Source of the DNA: a bacterium 1xD8-48
Lineage (GTDB): Bacteria; Bacillota; Clostridia; Lachnospirales; Lachnospiraceae
DNA length: 64,000 bases
NCBI GenBank assembly: GCA_009917455.1
Contig: QZDS01000002.1
Coordinates: 124,001-188,000 of the forward strand
Direction: 5' to 3'
Shown here: in pieces, positions 8,861 through 17,920 of the stretch
Layout: each line of letters opens with the position of its first letter
Position numbering within the stretch: position 1 is the stretch's first letter
Program-made: the position numbers and the translations under genes
The notes under the pieces: model-generated
What the model saw: only the letters and a program-made list of their open reading frames with translations
What the model was told of the DNA's origin: nothing
Databases searched by the model: none

Positions 8861-10153
8861 TCATACCAAAATCTCCTCAATCGCCTTTCCGTCCGCATTT
8901 GGCAGTCTGGCTCCCAATATCTTAGCGTAAGTTGGCGCCTCGTTGACGATATGGCTTCCGGAAAGAACTACATTTTTCCGGATGGAAGGCCCCTTGGCCA
9001 AAAGGATGGGCTGGGGACCGGTATTGGGCAAATAGCCGTGGGTGGCGGCCCCGAACCGATAGTCCTCATTGCTTAAATCCCGCACCAGGGGGCGTTTTAG
9101 GTAATCACCGAAGCTGGTATAGCCGTCGGTTTCCAATACAAAGGAGAAAGGTCCACCGAAGTGCTCTTCCCTTCGGGACTCCTCCTCGGTATAGATACGG
9201 GAAAACCCGTAAACCTCCTCATCCAGCAGTTTCTCCAAAAAGGAATAAACCCTTTTTTGCAGGCATAAATCGTCCTTATCCCGCAGGAAAACCAGGGCTG
9301 ACATGCCGTTGGAAAGGCAATAGGCGTCCCAGGAATCCATCGAGCCATCCTCCGCGAGCCGAATGAAACCATTCTCGGCAAAAAGCACGTTCAGGCTGAT
9401 ATTGCGGCGGACGTCCCGCTGGCCATGGTCGCTGACCAGAAAAATATCTGTGTTTTCCGCCTCTCCGGTTTCTTCTACCGCCGCCCAGAGCATATTGAGC
9501 CAGCGGTCCAAATCATCAATGGCCGGAATCAAATGGGGGCCTAAAACGCCTCCCGTGTGGCGCGCGTCGTCAATATTGGCGGGGTGAACAAAAAGGAGAT
9601 TCGGCTTAAAAGTACGGAAAATATCCGCTGCGCAGGCCATGCCAAAATCATCTCTGCTGGGATGTTCCCGTTCCTTTCCCCAAAAGAGGTGCTGATGCTT
9701 TTTCACAATTTCCAGTACTTCCGGCGAGGAGCCGGTTCTGGCGAAAGCCTGCAGGGTAGTGTCCGTACCACCCTGCGCCCAGTAATCTGCGATATGGTAA
9801 TCAATGGCGGGATTGTTTGCGGTCACCGGCCAGAAAATGGCAGCCGTAGTCTTTCCGGCGGCTTTTGCAGCCCGGAAAATATCCGTACACTTAAGAAAAT
9901 CATAGTTCCACTGCCAGGGCGTTGGGTCGCTGCCCGGAATTAACTGCATGTTGGAAAAAATGCCGTGGTGCTCCGGATACATGCCGGTAATCATGGTGGC
10001 ATGGGCGGGAAATGTAACGGAAGGATAAATGGACGAAACATTGGTAATTTCCGCGCCTCCCTGAAAACATTTGAGGTAGGAGGAAAGCGTTTTGAAATAG
10101 GCAAGGTCTTCTCCGACCATGGCGTCGGAGGATACAACGATTAAATGGCTCAT
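8861..10153 (-). CDS. Type I phosphodiesterase/nucleotide pyrophosphatase (alkaline phosphatase superfamily)
   Basis: This 430-aa metalloenzyme lacks a signal peptide and is therefore probably cytoplasmic. It shows the ENPP-like signatures: an N-terminal metal Asp (SSDAMVGED), the nucleophile motif YPSVTFPAHATMITG (Thr in TFPAHAT), a central HPANIDDARHTGG segment and FLVSDHGQRDV (Asp-His metal ligands). Family members hydrolyse phosphodiester or pyrophosphate bonds, and the substrate cannot be read from sequence. It is divergent from the sugar ABC operon and shares its 436-bp control region, where its promoter carries the same TGTAAACG element as the transporter promoter. It may therefore belong to the LacI regulon and process a phosphorylated or diester sugar. 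Confidence 0.85.
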   Translation of the reverse strand: MSHLIVVSSDAMVGEDLAYFKTLSSYLKCFQGGAEITNVSSIYPSVTFPAHATMITGMYPEHHGIFSNMQLIPGSDPTPWQWNYDFLKCTDIFRAAKAAGKTTAAIFWPVTANNPAIDYHIADYWAQGGTDTTLQAFARTGSSPEVLEIVKKHQHLFWGKEREHPSRDDFGMACAADIFRTFKPNLLFVHPANIDDARHTGGVLGPHLIPAIDDLDRWLNMLWAAVEETGEAENTDIFLVSDHGQRDVRRNISLNVLFAENGFIRLAEDGSMDSWDAYCLSNGMSALVFLRDKDDLCLQKRVYSFLEKLLDEEVYGFSRIYTEEESRREEHFGGPFSFVLETDGYTSFGDYLKRPLVRDLSNEDYRFGAATHGYLPNTGPQPILLAKGPSIRKNVVLSGSHIVNEAPTYAKILGARLPNADGKAIEEILV

Positions 10154-10329
10154 AGAAATACTCCTTTCCCGGTGCGGTTTACGCGCTGGTTATGTTTGTC
10201 GCGGGATATGTGTAAAATGTAATCGTTATTATTGCTGATTTTCAATAAAAATCAAGGTAATTAACAGGTTTTGTCAAAACAAAACGGTAAATAAAGCAGA
10301 TAAAAAACCAATATATTAAATACGTTTAC

Positions 10330-10358
10330 ATTATAAGAATATAAAGCGGGAAAGTCAA
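10330..10358 (-). promoter_or_regulatory. Sigma-A promoter for the phosphodiesterase gene
   Basis: On the reverse strand, TTGACT (10353-10358), 17 bp, then TATAAT (10330-10335). A TGTAAACG element (10323-10330 on this strand) begins within the -10 box and extends downstream, where a repressor would block initiation. Confidence 0.7.
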
Positions 10359-10422
10359 TAAAAACAGAGGATAAAATCATGTTAAAACTTACAATAATAA
10401 CGCATAAAAAGCTGTATAATAC

Positions 10423-10437
10423 ATGTAAAATTTACAT
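10423..10437. promoter_or_regulatory. 15-bp palindrome ATGTAAA-A-TTTACAT (candidate LacI-type operator)
   Basis: A perfect 7-1-7 inverted repeat midway between the divergent promoters. Its TGTAAA/TTTACA arms match the half-sites beside both promoters. The likely binder is the LacI protein encoded at 13951-14937. Confidence 0.5.
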
Positions 10438-10501
10438 AAATCCCTCCTGGCTATTGATTATGGACAAAAACAAATATATAAATTTGTTGATATTATACAT
10501 A

Positions 10502-10539
10502 TGTAAACGATTGACATATATGAAAGCATAAAATATAAT
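10502..10539 (+). promoter_or_regulatory. Consensus promoter with operator half-site for the sugar ABC operon
   Basis: TTGACA (10511-10516), 17-bp spacer, TATAAT (10534-10539). TGTAAACG (10502-10509) abuts the -35 box. It lies about 50 bp before the binding-protein ATG. Confidence 0.8.
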
Positions 10540-10589
10540 ATGGCGTACAACACGCAACAAGCACGAAATATAAAAAGGAGGATAATTTT

Positions 10590-11990
10590 ATGAAACGAAA
10601 AGTACTTGCTATGTTACTGACGGCGGCTATGGCAGTATCATTGATGGCCTGCGGCAGTGGCGGAGATGCTGCGAAAGAGAACACGGAGCCGGCAGCAGGC
10701 ACGGAGGCGGACGCGCCGGCCGAAGAGACAGGCAGCGACGAGACTGATGGCAGTGAACAGGCAGAAGCTCCCGCATCAGACGAAGGAGGCTCCGATTATG
10801 GCGGAATCACTCTGACTTTCCTTAATTCCAAGCCGGAAATTACGGACGCGTTTAAGAAGGTTACCAGCGCGTGGGGAGATGCCCACGGCGTTACTTTTGA
10901 GATTACCGAAACTTCCAATCCCAATGATACACTGATGGCAAATTATCAGTCCGGCGGTGCTCCGATTCTTGCGGTTGTGGACGATGCCAACGTATTGGAT
11001 TTTGCATCCGAGCATCTGCTTCCTCTGGACGGCGAGGAATGGACAGAGTACTCGGATATGAGTAAGTATGTGGACGGCAAGCTTTACGGTTTCCCTCTCA
11101 CGGTGGAGAGCCACTGTATCGTTGTGAACAAAGCCGTGGTGGAAGAGAATATCGGCCGTGAATTTGTAGCCGCCGATTACAAGTCCATTGAGGATTTTGA
11201 AGCGCTTCTGGAAGAAATGCGGGGTAACGGTATGGAAACGCCTGTGGCGATTCTTCCTGATATCTGGTCTATGGTAGGCCATGACTTCTATCCGTTCTAT
11301 GCTTATCAGGACGGTACAGGTGACGGTGCTTTTGCTCTGGTTGACGCTGTAAAAGGCGGCAAGGATATCTATGAAGATGAATTATTCTATAAGCACGCGG
11401 ACCTTATGAGCAGGGTAATGGCTGAATACAATATCAACAAGGCAGACCCTCTGAACGCCGACCATGACATGACGGTTCTTGCTCTGGCTGACGGAGAGGT
11501 GGGATTTTTGTTAAACGGAACCTGGACATGGCCTGAGCTGGAATCTATGGGCGCGTCCAAATCGGATGATTATACCATTATGGCGTATCCCAACGGTTCT
11601 TCCAGTGCCGGCAAGGTAATGGCTGCTCCTACAAAATATATTGTGGTTGATAATTCTCATGCTACTGAGGAACAGCAGGCTGCTGCAAAGGAATTTCTGA
11701 ATTATCTGGTTATGGACGAAGCGGGACAGAAGGCTCTGATTGAGGAACTTGGCATTGTGTGCGCTTTCACCAATAATCCGAACGTTCCTTCCGACCCGAT
11801 TAACAAGGCTCTGATGGAGTATATCTCCAATGGGGATACGGTTACCTATCTGCCGCTTTCTTTCCCCAGCGACTACAGAGACACGATTACGCCCTCTATT
11901 CAGAAGCTTATGACCGGCGAGGGAGATATCCGTGCCGTAGCGGACGTACTGAATGATTACTGGAAAAACAATGAACCCAATGGCAGATAA
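10590..11990 (+). CDS. Sugar ABC transporter substrate-binding lipoprotein
   Basis: This 466-aa protein has a lipoprotein signal peptide with lipobox LMAC (Cys21), an acidic Ala/Glu-rich linker to about residue 70, then a bacterial extracellular solute-binding family 1 fold (TLTFLNSKPEITDAFKKV..., W/G-rich C-terminal half). It captures a sugar outside the cell for the two permeases downstream. The ribosome site AAAAGGAGG is strong. No ATPase gene is in the cluster, so a shared MsmK-type ATPase encoded elsewhere probably powers it. The neighbouring GH13_18 enzyme suggests an alpha-glucoside such as sucrose or glucosylglycerol as ligand. Confidence 0.9.
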   Translation: MKRKVLAMLLTAAMAVSLMACGSGGDAAKENTEPAAGTEADAPAEETGSDETDGSEQAEAPASDEGGSDYGGITLTFLNSKPEITDAFKKVTSAWGDAHGVTFEITETSNPNDTLMANYQSGGAPILAVVDDANVLDFASEHLLPLDGEEWTEYSDMSKYVDGKLYGFPLTVESHCIVVNKAVVEENIGREFVAADYKSIEDFEALLEEMRGNGMETPVAILPDIWSMVGHDFYPFYAYQDGTGDGAFALVDAVKGGKDIYEDELFYKHADLMSRVMAEYNINKADPLNADHDMTVLALADGEVGFLLNGTWTWPELESMGASKSDDYTIMAYPNGSSSAGKVMAAPTKYIVVDNSHATEEQQAAAKEFLNYLVMDEAGQKALIEELGIVCAFTNNPNVPSDPINKALMEYISNGDTVTYLPLSFPSDYRDTITPSIQKLMTGEGDIRAVADVLNDYWKNNEPNGR

Positions 11991-12043
11991 TTCCTGAAAA
12001 CAGGAACAAGATAGCAAATGAGGCTGTATAACGCAGCCTCATT
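11991..12043 (+). other. Two intercistronic RNA hairpins after the binding-protein gene
   Basis: Directly after the stop codon lie TTCCTG-AAAA-CAGGAA (11991-12006) and a perfect 10-bp stem, AATGAGGCTG with CAGCCTCATT (12017-12043). Neither is followed by a T tract, so they probably protect the upstream mRNA or allow partial read-through. This would give more binding protein than permease. Confidence 0.6.
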
Positions 12044-12064
12044 CTGAAAAATGGGGTAAAAACT

Positions 12065-12934
12065 ATGAACAGAAAAGAAAAATTTTCAAGAAAGGCCGCG
12101 CTCTTTGCCATGTTCGCCGGCCCGTCCATGGCTGCATTTCTGCTTTTTGTCATTATTCCGTTCTTTTATGGTATTTATCTTACCATGACAAATTGGGACG
12201 GGATAGCCGCGACAAAGACATTTGTCGGCATACAGAATTATATCGCGTTGTTCCATGATACGGAATTTTGGGGGTCTATTTTACTGACTTTTAAATACGT
12301 GATTGCGGTGGTGAGCCTGACTAACGTAATAGCTTTTCTTCTGGCGGTTCTTCTGACTAGCGGCATTCGGGGAGAAAGCTTTTTGCGGGCGGGTTTCTTT
12401 ACGCCGAACCTGATTGGCGGCATAGTGCTTGGTTTTATCTGGCAGTTTATTTTCAACCGTGTGCTGACCACGCTGCCGATTTTCCCGGAAAAGTCCATGC
12501 TTGGAGGTGAGATTTCCGCGTTCTGGGCAATGGTTATTGTTCAGGTCTGGAAAGAATCCGGCTATATGCTGCTGATTTATATCGCGGGACTGGTAGGGGT
12601 ATCCCAGGATTACATAGAGGCGGCCAAAATCGACGGCGCTACCAGCAGCCAGATTCTGACCCGGATTCGTCTGCCTCTTATGATGCAGTCGTTTACAATC
12701 TGTTTCTTCCTGACGCTTTCCACTACCTTTAAGGTGTATGATCTGAACCTTTCCCTGACGGAAGGAGGGCCTTACAACTCCACAAAGATGGCGGTTATGA
12801 CCATTATCGACAAAGCTTTTACCTACCATGAATACGGGGAAGGCCAGGCAGAGGCTTTTGCGTTCTTCATTATCATGTTGATTGTGGCTCTGATACAGCT
12901 TAAAGTTACCAGCAGGAAGGAGGTAGAGGCATAA
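12065..12934 (+). CDS. Sugar ABC transporter permease (MalF/UgpA type)
   Basis: This 289-aa integral membrane protein has about six membrane helices (the first at about residues 18-40). The EAA cytoplasmic loop reads EAAKIDGATSSQILTRIRLPLM, the contact point for the ATPase. It pairs with the next gene, whose ATG shares an A with this stop codon (TAATG), so the two are translationally coupled. It forms the membrane channel for the sugar bound by the preceding lipoprotein. Confidence 0.92.
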   Translation: MNRKEKFSRKAALFAMFAGPSMAAFLLFVIIPFFYGIYLTMTNWDGIAATKTFVGIQNYIALFHDTEFWGSILLTFKYVIAVVSLTNVIAFLLAVLLTSGIRGESFLRAGFFTPNLIGGIVLGFIWQFIFNRVLTTLPIFPEKSMLGGEISAFWAMVIVQVWKESGYMLLIYIAGLVGVSQDYIEAAKIDGATSSQILTRIRLPLMMQSFTICFFLTLSTTFKVYDLNLSLTEGGPYNSTKMAVMTIIDKAFTYHEYGEGQAEAFAFFIIMLIVALIQLKVTSRKEVEA

Positions 12935-13806
12935 TGGATAAAAAAAATACGGCGGCTGCGGTTGGCGGAACAAAAAAGAAAGTCATACGGATGCTTTTGA
13001 CCGCGGGTGCTTTTGTACTCTTTGTGCTTTACATGGTTCCTTTTGTACTGGTTTTAATCAACTCTTTTAAGAGGAAGGTCAATATCATAAAATTCCCCTT
13101 AAATCTGGTGGATGATATGGGCCCCCAGTTTATCAACTACAAAAATGCCTTTATCGATATGAACTTTTTCCAGGCGTTTTTTAATTCGCTTTTTGTGACG
13201 GCGCTCTCCATAACGGCACTGATTTTTTTCTCGTCCATGTGCGCGTACATTCTGGTACGGAGGGATTATGTGGCCTGCAAAATCAGCTATCTGCTGCTGA
13301 TTTCCTACATGGTGGTGCCTTTTCAGGTTATCATGCTGCCGGTGCTGGCCATCTATGGCGGCAGGCTGGGACTGCTTAATTCCCGGTTGATTCTGGTGGT
13401 TATGAACTTCGCCTACGGCACAGGATTTGCCACCTTTCTCTGTCACGGATTTATCAAGACGGGGATTCCCATCTCGCTGGAGGAAGCGGCTTATATCGAC
13501 GGAGCCGGCCCCATGTACACCTTCTGGAAGATTGTCTTTCCTCTGCTGAAGCCCATTCTGGCCACCAATATGATTCTTCAGACTCTTGGGCTATGGAATG
13601 ATTATCTGCTGCCCAGTCTGGTGCTGACAAGAGAAAAGCTTTATACGCTGCCAATCGCTATCCGTACTTTTGTGGGAACGTTTACCAGCGATTTCGGCCT
13701 GATGATGGCCGCTCTGGTAATGTGTGTGGCGCCTATTATTGTCCTGTTTATTTTCCTGCAGAAGTATATTGTGGGAGGCATTGTGTCAGGTGCGGTGAAA
13801 GCCTGA
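12934..13806 (+). CDS. Sugar ABC transporter permease (MalG/UgpE type)
   Basis: This 290-aa second permease half has about six membrane helices (the first near residues 20-45). Its EAA loop is EEAAYIDGAGPMYTFWKIVFPLLKP. It is translationally coupled to the upstream permease. The cluster follows the usual order of binding protein, permease, permease, regulator, enzyme, and again lacks its own ATPase. Confidence 0.92.
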   Translation: MDKKNTAAAVGGTKKKVIRMLLTAGAFVLFVLYMVPFVLVLINSFKRKVNIIKFPLNLVDDMGPQFINYKNAFIDMNFFQAFFNSLFVTALSITALIFFSSMCAYILVRRDYVACKISYLLLISYMVVPFQVIMLPVLAIYGGRLGLLNSRLILVVMNFAYGTGFATFLCHGFIKTGIPISLEEAAYIDGAGPMYTFWKIVFPLLKPILATNMILQTLGLWNDYLLPSLVLTREKLYTLPIAIRTFVGTFTSDFGLMMAALVMCVAPIIVLFIFLQKYIVGGIVSGAVKA

Positions 13807-13902
13807 GAAAAAGCGGTAACTGTTCCGGCATATGAGCGCCCGGAGGGACAGACAGTAGCTTAAATTTTTCTTTTATGGTAAAATAATCCTGATTTCTGAC
13901 AA

Positions 13903-13916
13903 TTTACAAGTGTAAA
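13903..13916. promoter_or_regulatory. Palindrome TTTACA-AG-TGTAAA upstream of lacI-type gene
   Basis: A perfect 6-2-6 inverted repeat 35 bp before the regulator ATG. It uses the same TTTACA/TGTAAA words as the divergent control region at 10.3-10.5 kb but in the opposite arm order. Autoregulation by the LacI protein is likely. Confidence 0.4.
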
Positions 13917-13950
13917 AAGGCTTAAAATATCATAAAAGGAAGGTGTCTGG

Positions 13951-14937
13951 ATGGTAACGATTAAAGATGTAGCAAAGCATGCCGGAGTTTCCGTGGCAAC
14001 GGTTTCCCGGGTAATTAATAAAAAGGAACCTTTGACGGAAAAGACCATAAAAAAGGTAAACGATGCCATCGAGGAACTGGGGTATTATCCGAACACTTAT
14101 GCCAGAACGCTGGTGGGAAGAAAAGACAACGTACTGGGAGTAATGCTTCCGTTTTTCAACAATCCTTTTCACAGCGAACTGGCCCAGGAGATTGAATTTT
14201 GGGCGAAAGAGAACCAGTTTCACATTCTTTTTACGGCTACGGGCAACAGCGATGAAGAAAGATTCCGCGCCCTGGAATACCTTTTGTCCCGGCAGGTCAG
14301 CGGCATTATCATCAGCACCTATATCAATCCGGAGACGGCCATGGAAATGCGGCGCCGTTGTAAGGTTCCCATTCTGGAGCTGCTGAACCACCTTTTGGAG
14401 GAATCCTGCAGCGTCATGTCAGATGACCGCCAGGGAGGGATTCTGGCGGCCCGCCACCTGTACAGCAAAAAATGCAGAAAGGTGGTACATGTGGGCGGAC
14501 GTCTCGAGGCGTACCGCTATGCGGACGAACGTACCTTTGCTTTTGAGAAGGAATGTCAAAAGCTGGGAATATCCTGCAAAGTATATAAAAACAGAAGGGA
14601 AGTTACCAATCTGTCAGCCATGCGCGACCTGATAAATCTCGTTTTCTATGAAAACGAGGGTATGGACGGCATATTTTTCAGTAATGATATCCTGGCTGCC
14701 CAGGGCGTAAGCTATGCGCTGACGCAGGGGTACCGTATCCCTGACGAAATCCGCATCATGGGCTACGACGGCATTTTCATCAGTGAGCTGATGTATCCGC
14801 CGCTGACGACAATACAGCAGAATTTCCAGTTGCTGGCCAAAACAGCAATAAAAAATATCATTGGTATGATTAACGGCGAAGAAATTCAGAAGCTGACACT
14901 CATACCGGTTAATTTAATAGAAAGAAAAACTACTTGA
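13951..14937 (+). CDS. LacI-family transcriptional regulator
   Basis: The 328-aa protein begins with a canonical LacI HTH (VTIKDVAKHAGVSVATVSRV), followed by the hinge helix (YYPNTYARTLVGRKDNVLG) and a periplasmic-binding-like sugar sensor domain. It lies between the transporter genes and the GH13_18 enzyme gene, 22 bp before the latter. It probably represses the transporter and perhaps the divergent phosphodiesterase through the TGTAAA/TTTACA elements. The inducer is presumably the transported sugar or its product. Confidence 0.9.
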   Translation: MVTIKDVAKHAGVSVATVSRVINKKEPLTEKTIKKVNDAIEELGYYPNTYARTLVGRKDNVLGVMLPFFNNPFHSELAQEIEFWAKENQFHILFTATGNSDEERFRALEYLLSRQVSGIIISTYINPETAMEMRRRCKVPILELLNHLLEESCSVMSDDRQGGILAARHLYSKKCRKVVHVGGRLEAYRYADERTFAFEKECQKLGISCKVYKNRREVTNLSAMRDLINLVFYENEGMDGIFFSNDILAAQGVSYALTQGYRIPDEIRIMGYDGIFISELMYPPLTTIQQNFQLLAKTAIKNIIGMINGEEIQKLTLIPVNLIERKTT

Positions 14938-14959
14938 AAAAGCAGAATGGAGGCAACGC

Positions 14960-16414
14960 ATGAAAAGGAATGTCAGTAATAAAATCATGTTGATTACCTA
15001 CCCCGACAGTCTTGGAAAAAATTTAAAGGACCTTGATTTTACTTTATCCCAATATCTGGATAAGGCGGTGGGCGGGGTGCATATTCTCCCCTTTTTCCCC
15101 TCTTCCGGAGACCGGGGATTTGCGCCGATAACCTACGAGCAGGTGGAACCCGCTTTCGGGGATTGGAGCGATATCAAAATATTATCGGAAAAATATTATC
15201 TTATGTGCGACTATATGATTAACCATATGTCTGTTCGCAGTGAAATTTATCAGGATTATATGGAAAAGCACGAAGCGTCCAGGTACAATGACTTTTTCAT
15301 TAAATGGAATAAGTTCTGGGACGGAGAACCTACCGAAGAAGAGGAAAATAAGCTGTATAAACGGCAGGAGATTCCCTATATTGACGCGCGGTTTAAGGAC
15401 GGAACCACGGAAAGGCTGTGGACCACTTTCAGTGAAGAGCAGATTGACATCGACTGTCTCCATTCAGAGGAGGCAAAAAAATTCCTGGCGCAGCAGCTCC
15501 GCAATCTGGCGGACAGGGGAATTTCTCTGATTCGTACAGATGCCATGGCTTACGCCGCCAAAAGAAAAGGAACAAGCTGCTTCTTTGTGGAACCTGAAAT
15601 TTGGAATCTGCTGAAGCAGTGTCAGGACGCGCTTGAGGGAACCGGCGTAGAAGTCTTGCCGGAAATCCACGAAAATTATTTCATCCAGCAAAAGCTGCAG
15701 GAAAAGGACGTTTACACCTATGATTTCCAGTTGCCGATGCTGATACTGAACGCCGTGTATTTCGGGCGTACTCTTTATCTGAAAAACTGGCTCAGGCTCT
15801 GCCCCAAAAAGCAGTTCACCACGCTGGATACCCATGACGGCATTGGCGTAGTCGACGTGCGCTATCTCCTTCCGGACGAAGAGGTTCTGGAAACCAAGCA
15901 GCGGGTTTTTGAGCAGAATCCGGAGATTTATCAGTTGTATACGGTCCGCAATCTGAAGGTAAATTTTTCTAAGTTTGACACCTACCAGATTAATTGTACT
16001 TATTATGATGCGTTAGGCGCCGACGACAACAGATATTTAATGGCGAGAGCGGTGCAGTTTTTCACGCCCGGAATTCCCCAGGTATATTATGTGGGACTGT
16101 TTGCCGGCCGGAATGATTTTGACTATTTCCGTGAGACGGGGCAGGCCCGGGACGTAAACCGGCATAACTATTCGCTGGAGGAAATCGAGGAAGCGTTTAA
16201 GTGTCCTGTGGTGAAGAAGATGAACCGGCTGATGATACTGCGCAACAGCCATCCCGCTTTCGAAGGAAAGTTCACCCTTTTGGATACGGATGAGCATACA
16301 TTGGGACTTAAATGGGAAAACGGGAAAGAGTGGGCGTCGCTGACGGTAAATTTCCAGACCTTTGTCTGGGAGATATTGTATACACAAAACGGCGATGTTG
16401 TCAGGTTTGAATAA
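14960..16414 (+). CDS. GH13_18 glycoside phosphorylase (sucrose phosphorylase-like)
   Basis: This 484-aa cytoplasmic enzyme has the subfamily 18 landmarks: HILPFFPSSGDRGFAP near the N-terminus, nucleophile Asp194 (IRTDAMAYAAKRKGTSCFF), acid/base Glu235 (LPEIHENYF), transition-state Asp293 (TLDTHDGIGVVD), then PGIPQVYYVGLFAG and RDVNRHNY. It uses phosphate to split an alpha-glucoside into glucose 1-phosphate and an acceptor. Sucrose phosphorylase (EC 2.4.1.7) is the default reading. Sucrose-6-phosphate, glucosylglycerol or glucosylglycerate phosphorylases share these motifs, so the acceptor is open. Import by an ABC transporter rather than a PTS argues against the sucrose-6-phosphate enzyme. 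Confidence 0.85.
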   Translation: MKRNVSNKIMLITYPDSLGKNLKDLDFTLSQYLDKAVGGVHILPFFPSSGDRGFAPITYEQVEPAFGDWSDIKILSEKYYLMCDYMINHMSVRSEIYQDYMEKHEASRYNDFFIKWNKFWDGEPTEEEENKLYKRQEIPYIDARFKDGTTERLWTTFSEEQIDIDCLHSEEAKKFLAQQLRNLADRGISLIRTDAMAYAAKRKGTSCFFVEPEIWNLLKQCQDALEGTGVEVLPEIHENYFIQQKLQEKDVYTYDFQLPMLILNAVYFGRTLYLKNWLRLCPKKQFTTLDTHDGIGVVDVRYLLPDEEVLETKQRVFEQNPEIYQLYTVRNLKVNFSKFDTYQINCTYYDALGADDNRYLMARAVQFFTPGIPQVYYVGLFAGRNDFDYFRETGQARDVNRHNYSLEEIEEAFKCPVVKKMNRLMILRNSHPAFEGKFTLLDTDEHTLGLKWENGKEWASLTVNFQTFVWEILYTQNGDVVRFE

Positions 16415-16494
16415 TTGATAAACGAAGAACCGCCTGCCGGCGTGGCCGCATGGTACGCCATCAAGAAACTGACGGGACGGATGGAGGCATTGTA

Positions 16495-17148
16495 ATGGTA
16501 TTTCAGGACAATGTAATCAAAGAATATTTGAAAAATGTTTATTTTATAACCGGAACTCCTTGCGGCGGAAAGACAACAATTTCACGAGAGCTGGCTAAAC
16601 GACATAATTTATTGGTTTATGATGTTGACGAGCAGTTTGAAAATCATCAAAAAATTTCAGATTCTGCTTTTCAGCCGTCAATGAATAAAATTTTTAAAGA
16701 CGCGGATGCGTTTTTTGGGCGTACTGTAGAGGAATATAAAGAATGGCTGATTGGTAACACAAGGGAACAATTAGATTTTGTAATATTGGATTTGATACGT
16801 CTTTCACAAAATAAAATTGTACTGTGCGACTGTCATTTGACAGTAGAGGAAGCTGCAAAGTATTCGGAAGCGTCCCGAATAGCGTTTTTTATAAAAGAAC
16901 CGTCGAATTTGATTGAGGATTACTGTAATCGTTCTGACCATCAGGGATTCAGCGATTTTATTAACGGCGCGTCTGATGTTGAAAAAGCAAAGGCGGTATG
17001 TAATGCAACCTTAAAAGCTCTCAATGAGAAAAGGTATAATGATATCAAAGGCAGTAACTATTTTTGGATTGAAAGAACCGAAAACAGTACGATTGAAGAA
17101 ACGGTACAAAAAGCAGAGCGGCACTTTGGTCTTGCTAAAGCCGATTAG
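16495..17148 (+). CDS. P-loop kinase-like ATPase of unknown substrate
   Basis: The 217-aa protein carries a Walker A motif FITGTPCGGKTTISREL near residues 15-30, typical of small-molecule kinases (AAA_18/AAA_33, shikimate-kinase-like). An in-frame ATG exists 45 bp earlier, but GGAGG at 16483-16487 fits the ATG at 16495. Codon use is more AT-rich than the sugar cluster before it, hinting at separate origin. A kinase for a nucleoside, sugar or antibiotic is possible; nothing in the context decides it. It converges on the TetR gene. Confidence 0.65.
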   Translation: MVFQDNVIKEYLKNVYFITGTPCGGKTTISRELAKRHNLLVYDVDEQFENHQKISDSAFQPSMNKIFKDADAFFGRTVEEYKEWLIGNTREQLDFVILDLIRLSQNKIVLCDCHLTVEEAAKYSEASRIAFFIKEPSNLIEDYCNRSDHQGFSDFINGASDVEKAKAVCNATLKALNEKRYNDIKGSNYFWIERTENSTIEETVQKAERHFGLAKAD

Positions 17149-17201
17149 CTTAAAAGCTGTCATGGCAGAAGAAGATGGGGGCACGCTGCGAAACAATGCG
17201 G

Positions 17202-17744
17202 TCAGGAGGGCGCATACAGCGGCTTTAACGTCCTCGCGATATTTTCAATCACCTGAATCAAAGTGTCAACATCGGCGGACTGGTTATTGACATAGGCGTA
17301 ATACGCGCCCTGTATGCAGTAGGATAAAAGAATATTGATTTCCACATTGTTTTGGTATTCCGGATATTTTCGGAATACCAATTCTTTTATGGCGGTTTCC
17401 AGCCTGCCGGCCAGACGGCTCTTTTCTTTGCCGGAAAACAGGATATTAATCAGCGAAGTGTGGGCGGAAAAGGCAAGGCACAGCTCCCTTGTAAAAACGT
17501 CAAGGTTTTCGGCGGAATATTCATAGCTGCGTGAAATACTGTTTGTAATCGACGCCACGGTTTCAAGCTCTAAGGCATCAGAAAGGGCGTAAATATCCTC
17601 ATAATGGGAATAAAAGGTTGACTTATTGATATAGGCTAACTGGCACAGTTCCTTTACGGTGATTTTTTCAAGAGGCTTTCCGGAGCGCAGCTCAATAAAA
17701 GCGTTTCGGATGGCTTTTTCTGTCTTTTCAATTCGGATATCCAT
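17202..17744 (-). CDS. TetR/AcrR-family transcriptional regulator
   Basis: The 180-aa protein has an N-terminal TetR HTH (residues 8-50: IEKTEKAIRNAFIEL, then ITVKELCQLAYINKSTFYSHYEDIYAL), a signature of the DhaS-like branch, with a helical ligand domain after it. It is divergent from glgB across 176 bp, so glgB or its operon may be its target. No obvious palindrome was seen in that gap. Confidence 0.88.
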   Translation of the reverse strand: MDIRIEKTEKAIRNAFIELRSGKPLEKITVKELCQLAYINKSTFYSHYEDIYALSDALELETVASITNSISRSYEYSAENLDVFTRELCLAFSAHTSLINILFSGKEKSRLAGRLETAIKELVFRKYPEYQNNVEINILLSYCIQGAYYAYVNNQSADVDTLIQVIENIARTLKPLYAPS

Positions 17745-17920
17745 GTTACTTCTCCTGTTTTTTGTACCAGGCCGACGATTTTCCCAAAAAGTTGTTTATC
17801 CGTCGAATAGAAGGGATTGACGGTGGAATTTGTCTGCCTTCTGCGATAAAAATATTGTAAGTGAAATTTATTATAACAGGAAAAACAACCATTGTCTATT
17901 TTGTGGAAGGAGAGAAGAAT

